Positions 7,091 through 11,755 of a stretch of DNA of 11,755 nt are shown piece by piece. Each line of letters begins with the position of its first letter. Position 1 is the first letter of the stretch. Both the position numbers and the translations under genes were made by a program. Origin of the DNA: Dunaliella salina (taxonomy: Eukaryota; Chlorophyta; Chlorophyceae; Chlamydomonadales; Dunaliellaceae); assembly GCA_002284615.2 (NCBI GenBank), contig MU071247.1, positions 1 to 11,755 on the forward strand, in the 5' to 3' direction. The notes beneath the pieces are model-generated. The model did not search any database. It saw only the letters and a list, made by a program, of their open reading frames with translations, and had not been told where the DNA came from.

Positions 7091-9596
7091 TTCAACATGA
7101 GGAGCTGCTGTGTCTCTGGAAATATATTCACTGCTCTGTTCAGTGCACACCCTTCAGTAAATGTGCAGGTGCACCTAGGTGAAGAAAAAGGCATAGAAGG
7201 AACAACTTACTTGTTCAAGAATGCCAGCAACGTTGTTTTAAATTGATTATACCTATAGATTTTGGCTGCAGAATACAACATGAGCAACTGCTGTGTCCCT
7301 GGAAATGTATTCACTGCTCTGTACAGTGCGCACCCTTCAGTAAATGTGAAGGTGCACCTAGGTAAAGTAAAAGGCCCTAGAAATACAAATACTCAGTGAA
7401 TGCAAGCATCAGCTTTCTGGATAAAAAAAGTGCTAAGAGTTTAAGTGCAAAAGACATCATGAGCAACTGCTGTGTCTTTGAAAAGATATTTACTGCTTTG
7501 GTCTGTGCACACCCTTCAGTTAATGTGCAGGTGCACCTTGGTTAAGGAAAGGGCAATAGAAGAACAACTACTTATTTCCAGAATTTAAACAGCAGCATTA
7601 TGAAGTCCTGAATACTGTAGTATTCATATGCAAAACACAAAATGGAATTAATGTGTTTCTTGAAAGATCTTAACTGCTCTGTTCAGTGCACACCCTCCAG
7701 TACATATGCAGGTGCACCTAGGTGGAGGAAAGTCTCTAGCAACACAACTACTCAGTTCCTGAGAGCTAACAGCATTATGAAGTCCTGAATACTCTAGTAT
7801 TTAGCTTCAGAAGGCAACATGAAGAACTGCTGAGACCCTGGAAGGACATTCACTGCGTTGTTTAGTGTGCACCCTCCAGTAAATGTGCAAGTGCACCAAG
7901 ATGAAGGAAAAGGATCTAGCAACACGGTTACTCAGTTACAGAATACAGAGCAGTATTCTGGAGATTTAAATACTAAGATATTCAGGCAAAAATTCAATAT
8001 GAAAAACTGCTTTGTCCCGGGAAAGATATTCACTGCTTTGTTTAGTGCACAACCTCCTGTAAATGTGCAGGTGCACCTTGGTAAAGGAAAGGGCAACAGG
8101 AGAACAACACGAAGCTCCAGAAAGCAAACAGCAGCATTTTAAATTACTTTATAAATAAGTAATAAGCAGCAAAATTCAGCATTAAAAACTGCTGTGTCAA
8201 TTGAAAGATACTTACTGCTCTGTTCAGTGCACAACCTTCAGTGAATGTGCAAGTGCACTTAGGCGAAGGAAAAGGCAGGAGGGGAGCAACTACTCAGTTC
8301 CAGAATTCAAACAGCAGCATTATTAAGTCCTGAATCTTTAAGTATTCAGATTCAGATGACAACATGAGGAACCGATGTGTCCCTGGAAAGATATTTACTT
8401 CTCTGTTCAGTGCACACCCTCCAGTAAATGGGCAAGTGCACCTAGGTAAAGGAAATGGCAAGAGCAAAAGCAACACAACTACTAAGTTCTAATATGCAAA
8501 CAGCACTATTCTGAAGTCCTGAATGTTTAATGGTCAGCTGCTAAACATAGCATAACAAACTGCCGTACCTCTGGAAAGGATTCACTGCTCTGTTCAGTGT
8601 ACCCTCTAGTGAATGTGCAGGTGTACTGAGGTGAAAGAAAAGGCAATAGGAGAACAACTTCTCAGTTCCAGAATGCAAACAGTTTTATGGAGACGTCAAT
8701 ACAATAGTTCTCATCTGCAAAGGACACGTTAGGAACTGCTGTGTCCTTGGAAAGAGGTTTACTGCTCTGTTCAGTGCACACCCTCCAGTAGATGTGCAGG
8801 TGCACCTAGGTGAAGGGAAATGCTCTCGCAGCACAACTACTCAATTCCAGATTGCAAATAGCAGCATTTATAAGTCATAAATACTTTCGTATTTAGTTTC
8901 AGAGAACCGCATGTGAATTTGCCATGTCCCTGGAAAGATATTCACTTCCCTGTTTAGTGCACAAACTCTAGTAAATGTGCAGGTGCACCTACGTAAAGGA
9001 AAAGGCATCAGCAACACAACTACTCAGTTCCAAAATGCAAGAAGCATCATTATGGATTGCAAAGTGCTTAATCTTTAGCTGCAAAAGACAGCATGAGCAA
9101 AAAATGTGTCCCTGAAATATATCTACTGCTCTGTTCAGTGCACACCCTTCAGTAAATGTGCAGGTGCATTTAGGTGAACAAAAAGGCATGAGGGGAACAA
9201 GTACCCAGATCCAAAATGCAAACAGCATTCTTAAATCCTGATTCTTTAAGAAATTAGTGCAGATTACAACAAAAAATAAACTGCTGTGTCCCTGGAACGA
9301 TATTTACTGCTCTGTTCAGTGCACACCCTCTGGTAAACGTGCAAGTGAACTAAGGTGAAGGAGAAGGCTCTAGCAACACAATTACTCTGTTCCAGATTGC
9401 AAACAGCAGCATTCTAAATTCCTAAATGGTAAATTTCCAGCTGCAAAAGACAGCATGAGAAACTGCAGTATCTTGGAATGGGGTTTACTGCTTTGTTCAG
9501 TGCACACCCTCCAGAAAATGTGAAGGTGCACCTAGGTGAAGGAAAAGGCCCTACAACCACGACTACTCAGTTCCAGAATGCAATCAGCAGCTTTCT

Positions 9597-9650
9597 TGGT
9601 ACAAAAGATCTAAAGGAAAAGAACTACTCAATCCCAGATGCAAACAGAAG
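9597..9650 (-). repeat. Extra partial unit in the reverse array
   Basis: After the normal ACTACTCAGTTCCAGAATGC block (about 9562-9581), a second, shortened version appears (GAACTACTCAATCCCAGATG, about 9620-9639). It adds some 50-60 bp and widens the step to the next unit. This looks like unequal exchange or slippage within the array. Confidence 0.6.
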
Positions 9651-9727
9651 CATTTTGGAGTCCTGAATGCTGAAGTAAATAGCTGCAGAAGACAACATGA
9701 GGAACTGCTGTGACCCTGGAAAGATAT

Positions 9728-9740
9728 TCACTGCTTTGTT
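9728..9740 (+). repeat. Target-site duplication, left copy
   Basis: TCACTGCTTTGTT is repeated exactly at 10225-10237. Both copies are normal satellite sequence, and removing one copy plus the insert restores a continuous unit (TATTCACTGCTTTGTT, then TCGTGCAAAGCC). Confidence 0.88.
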
Positions 9741-9795
9741 GGTATGCCTTTTTCCTTCAAGTGTGCTTGCCCCTGTGGGAACCCCTCATCACATG

Positions 9796-10214
9796 TACCT
9801 GAACCTGTAGAGACATGTATTGCGTAACGTTTGCCGTTTCAGATACGCGCTCACACCTTGCGTGCAGACTGTGTGATTTGGTCCCGTGAACAGATTTCTC
9901 CTATTTGTGATAGATGCAGCTTGCATGGGGATCAAGATGAAGTTCATGATCTTCTCAAGTGTTCATGTCCTGAGGCGGGCCAGATTCAGCGTAGGTACAT
10001 TGAGCTGTTTTAATGGATTGATCATTTCTCTCAAGCTGAAGCTTGTGTGCATCAGGTCAGCATTCCTCTGGTTTCTGATTTTCTTTCCCAGCAGAACAAC
10101 AAACTTCCTCATTGTATTTCTGAGCTTATGGATTTGTTTATGGCTGGCGTAGACCAGTCGAAGACTGATTGGCCGAACGATTTGGCTGAAGGTCCCCAAG
10201 ACATTGTAACCTAA
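9796..10214 (+). pseudogene. C-terminal end of a LINE reverse transcriptase ORF with zinc-knuckle motif
   Basis: Coding-like sequence starts in one frame (MYLNL, stop TAG at 9808-9810, RHVLRNVCRF). It shifts frame near 9840 and goes on as RAHTLRADCVIW. A C-x2-C-x9-H-x4-C knuckle follows, with Cys at 9906 and 9915, His at 9945 and Cys at 9960; such knuckles are common at the C-terminus of non-LTR elements. A TAA at 10011-10013 interrupts the frame, but the same frame goes on with coding-like sequence (FLSQQNNKLPHCISELMDLF, then FMAGVDQ). The final TAA (10212-10214) lies inside the TAACC tail. I cannot name the clade with confidence. Confidence 0.78.
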
Positions 10215-10224
10215 CCTAACCTAA
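10207..10224 (+). repeat. (TAACC)n tail of the LINE, telomere-like
   Basis: TAACCTAACCTAACCTAA is just over three copies of a pentamer whose complement is TTAGG. Its place at the 3' end of a LINE directly before the target duplication makes it the element's own tail and not an interstitial telomere. Confidence 0.85.
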
Positions 10225-10237
10225 TCACTGCTTTGTT
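10225..10237 (+). repeat. Target-site duplication, right copy
   Basis: TCACTGCTTTGTT is identical to 9728-9740. The bases just outside differ (T versus A before, G versus T after), so the duplication is exactly 13 bp. Confidence 0.88.
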
Positions 10238-10384
10238 TCGTGCAAAGCCTCCAGTAATTGTGCAAGTGCACTGAGGTGAAGAAAAGGCGGGAGGGAAATA
10301 ACTACTCAATTCCATAATTCAAACAGAGGCATTATTAAGTCCTGATTCTGTAAGGTTTCAACTGACAACATGAGGAGATGCTGT

Positions 10385-10405
10385 GACCCTGAAAAGGTGC
10401 ACCTA
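10385..10405 (-). other. Deletion inside a satellite unit
   Basis: The normal run from CCCTGGAAAGATATTCACTG through the GTGCAC anchor to GTGCAGGTGCACC is collapsed to CCCTGAAAAGGTGCACC. About 45-60 bp are missing compared with neighbouring units, including one hairpin dyad. Confidence 0.7.
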
Positions 10406-11464
10406 GGTGAGGGAAACGGCAAATATGAAAACAACTACTCAGTTCCAGATGCAAAAAGCAGAATTCAGAAGTCTTGAATGCTTAATATTCAGCTGCAAAA
10501 GATAGCATAAGAAACTGCTGTACCTCTGGAAAGGTGTTCACTGCTCTGTTCAGTGCACACCCTCCAGTGTATGTGCATGTGCACTGAGGTGAAGGAAAAG
10601 GCAAGGGAGAACAACTACTCAGTTCCAGAATGAAAATAGCATTATGGAGTCATGATTACTAAGGTATTAAGCTGCAGAAGACAATATGAAGAACTGCTAT
10701 GTCTCTAGAAACATATTTACTGCTTTGTTCAGTGCACACCCTTCAGTAAACGTGAAAGTGCACCTAGGTGAAGAAAAAGGCATAAAATGATCAACTTTTT
10801 AAGTTCCAGAATGGAAACAGCAGCATTTTTGAGTCCTATATCCTGTAATATTTAGTTGCAGAAGACAACCTGAGGAAATGCTGTGTCTCTGGAAAATTTT
10901 TCACTGCTCTAATCACTGCACACCCTTTAGTAAATGAATAGGTGCACCTAGGTGAAGGAAACGGCAAATAGGAAAACAACTACTCAGTTCCAGATGCAAA
11001 AAGGAGCATTCTGAATTTCTTTATGTCTAAGTATTAAGCAGCACAAGACAGCGTGAGAAACTGCTGTGTCAATGGAAAGATATTTACTGCTCTGTTCAGT
11101 GCACACCCTTCAGTAAATGTGCAGTAAACCTTGGTGAAGAAAAAGGCATTAAGGGAACAACTACTCGATTCCAGAAGTCAAACAGCAGCATTCTTATGCG
11201 CTTCAAAGCAGCAAACACCCCTTTTGATAACCTTTGCTGGAACAATGCACTTGGTCCGTTACGTTCAGTGCGAGTGGGACAAATTCATTGCATGTGTATG
11301 GCATCTGGTAATCACCATCCAGCGCACTCGTCCGATTGTTTTGGACAGCAGATGTCCTGCTGCGCCTCCTGTGGTGCCTCTCTCAGCTGGCTCCTCTCCC
11401 GCCTCACCGCATTGTGACTTGGCAAAGGGATGCTGCATATATATAATTAGGGGTCGGCGTTCAG

Positions 11465-11500
11465 TATATAACGTTATATAACAATAACACGTTATATAAC
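11465..11500. repeat. Cluster of AT-rich palindromes
   Basis: TATATAACGTTATATA at 11465-11480 is a perfect 16-bp palindrome. ACGTTATATAAC is repeated directly at 11471-11482 and 11489-11500, and each copy holds the palindrome GTTATATAAC. Possible roles include a transposon end, a TATA-rich regulatory patch or a cruciform-prone site. None is proved. Confidence 0.75.
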
Positions 11501-11706
11501 GATATATGGAAATTCGTCATAACCAGTGCCAAAATCGCGAATCGCAATTTGCGCCTTGCAGGGTGCCGAGTATGGCTTTTGGCTCCTGTCTAGGCTCTTG
11601 CAAGCACATCGGACAAGAATTCCATAAGCACAGCAAATAAGGAATGCTTGGGTGCTCGCAATGATGGGCCGCGACTGTTGGGAGCAGCTGGCACTGATGA
11701 GGCACT

Positions 11707-11710
11707 CGCG

Positions 11711-11755
<45 letters not shown>
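11707..11755. repeat. Compound microsatellite (CG)6(CA)n
   Basis: Six CG dinucleotides (11707-11718) pass directly into at least 18 CA dinucleotides (11719 to the window edge). Alternating purine-pyrimidine DNA of this kind readily adopts Z-form in vitro. The right end is cut by the window, and the clean cut may reflect assembly or windowing. Confidence 0.95.

Larger units (their letters stand above)
9741..10224 (+). mobile_element. 5'-truncated non-LTR retrotransposon (LINE) insertion
   Basis: A 484-bp insert is flanked by a perfect 13-bp direct repeat. It ends in TAACC repeats and carries only the C-terminal end of a reverse transcriptase ORF. The features match target-primed reverse transcription: severe 5' truncation, short tandem 3' tail, target duplication of more than 10 bp. 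It lies on the plus strand, opposite to the satellite around it. It is younger than the array unit it splits, but it already carries stops and a frameshift, so it was either old when copied or has decayed since. Confidence 0.88.
7090..11195 (-). repeat. Reverse-oriented satellite array, about 20 units, interrupted by a retrotransposon
   Basis: The units are the reverse complement of the forward array. GTGCAC-equivalent anchors are at 7143, 7326, 7505, 7686, 7867, 8045, 8227, 8410, 8597, 8774, 8957, 9138, 9319, 9500, 10240, 10553, 10732, 10916 and 11099, plus one unit near 10395 that has lost its anchor. Unit variants follow the mirrored order of the forward array. The clearest pair is 3588-3648 with 7902-7962, which match in reverse complement at 60 of 61 positions by eye. 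The 9741-10224 insert is not part of the array. The last recognisable unit ends at about 11195 (AACAGCAGCATTCTTA). Confidence 0.92.
11196..11755. other. Unassigned flank after the satellite, no gene seen
   Basis: Repeat similarity ends at about 11195 and the sequence becomes more GC-rich, apart from an AT block at 11435-11510. Open frames of 73-116 codons on the plus strand and 78-87 on the minus strand show no recognisable domain. One starts inside the satellite and two run through the CA/CG microsatellite, so none is accepted. Confidence 0.5.

Noticed and set aside
9886..10152. 88-codon plus-strand frame and the 78-codon minus-strand frame at 9963-10199
   Set aside because: They are in other frames over the LINE remnant. 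The frame with the Cys/His knuckle and family-like text is the real one.
10207..10224. Interstitial telomere repeat
   Set aside because: Only about three pentamers, lying exactly between the LINE coding end and the target duplication, so it is the element's tail.
2741..11195. Many open frames of 60-101 codons in the arrays, with recurring peptides such as FSAHPPVNVQVHLGEGKG (reverse of the unit) and HLHIYWRVCTEQSSEY (forward)
   Set aside because: They are one repeat unit read again and again in chance frames. The unit length varies (163-212 bp) and is not a steady multiple of three, stops fall inside each unit, and both strands give similar frames.
2741..11195. CRISPR array
   Set aside because: The whole 182-bp unit is repeated with drift. 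There are no short identical repeats separated by unique spacers, and the context is eukaryotic retrotransposons.
2741..11195. Foldback (FB/Galileo-like) transposon with long inverted repeats made of subrepeats
   Set aside because: The overall look is similar, but the two halves match in two non-nested series with a 4-kb phase offset. No transposase, distinct termini or flanking duplication was seen at 2741 or 11195.
11131..11481. 116-codon plus-strand open frame
   Set aside because: It begins inside the satellite and crosses the array boundary without any protein similarity.
11492..11755. Minus-strand frames of 78 and 87 codons that open with Cys-Val repeats
   Set aside because: The start is the (CA)n microsatellite read in reverse. 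No domain follows.

Overview
The window looks like nuclear DNA from a repeat-rich eukaryote. The evidence is a chromodomain-bearing Ty3/gypsy retrotransposon, a 5'-truncated non-LTR retrotransposon with a target-site duplication, more than 8 kb of satellite-like tandem repeat, and CA/CG microsatellites. I see no intact host gene, tRNA, rRNA or CRISPR array. The organism cannot be named from this. The (TAACC)n tail of the non-LTR copy resembles the TTAGG telomere repeat of many arthropods, but it may only be the element's own tail.

Layout. (1) 1-2740: the 3' part of a decayed Ty3/gypsy chromovirus. It holds the integrase catalytic core, a GPY/F-like region and a C-terminal chromodomain (1-920, broken by one frameshift and one in-frame stop). 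A non-coding 3' region of about 1.7 kb follows (921-2590), then a polypurine tract (2591-2600) and a short putative 3' LTR (2601-2740). (2) 2741-about 7063: a forward array of 24 units of about 182 bp. (3) About 7064-7090: a junction where repeat orientation flips. (4) About 7090-11195: the same family on the minus strand, about 20 units, interrupted at 9741-10224 by the non-LTR fragment, which sits between 13-bp direct repeats. (5) 11196-11755: unassigned sequence with an AT-palindrome cluster, ending in (CG)n(CA)n.

The main structure is the satellite. Diagnostic unit variants recur 22 units (about 4.01 kb) apart, which is a higher-order repeat. The minus-strand half carries the same variants in mirrored order. 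Its phase is offset, so the two halves do not form a simple nested palindrome. This fits an inversion inside a higher-order repeat array better than a classic foldback element. Each unit is also built from several short dyads that could form hairpins. The retrotransposons are later or neighbouring insertions. Nothing here works together as an operon or pathway.
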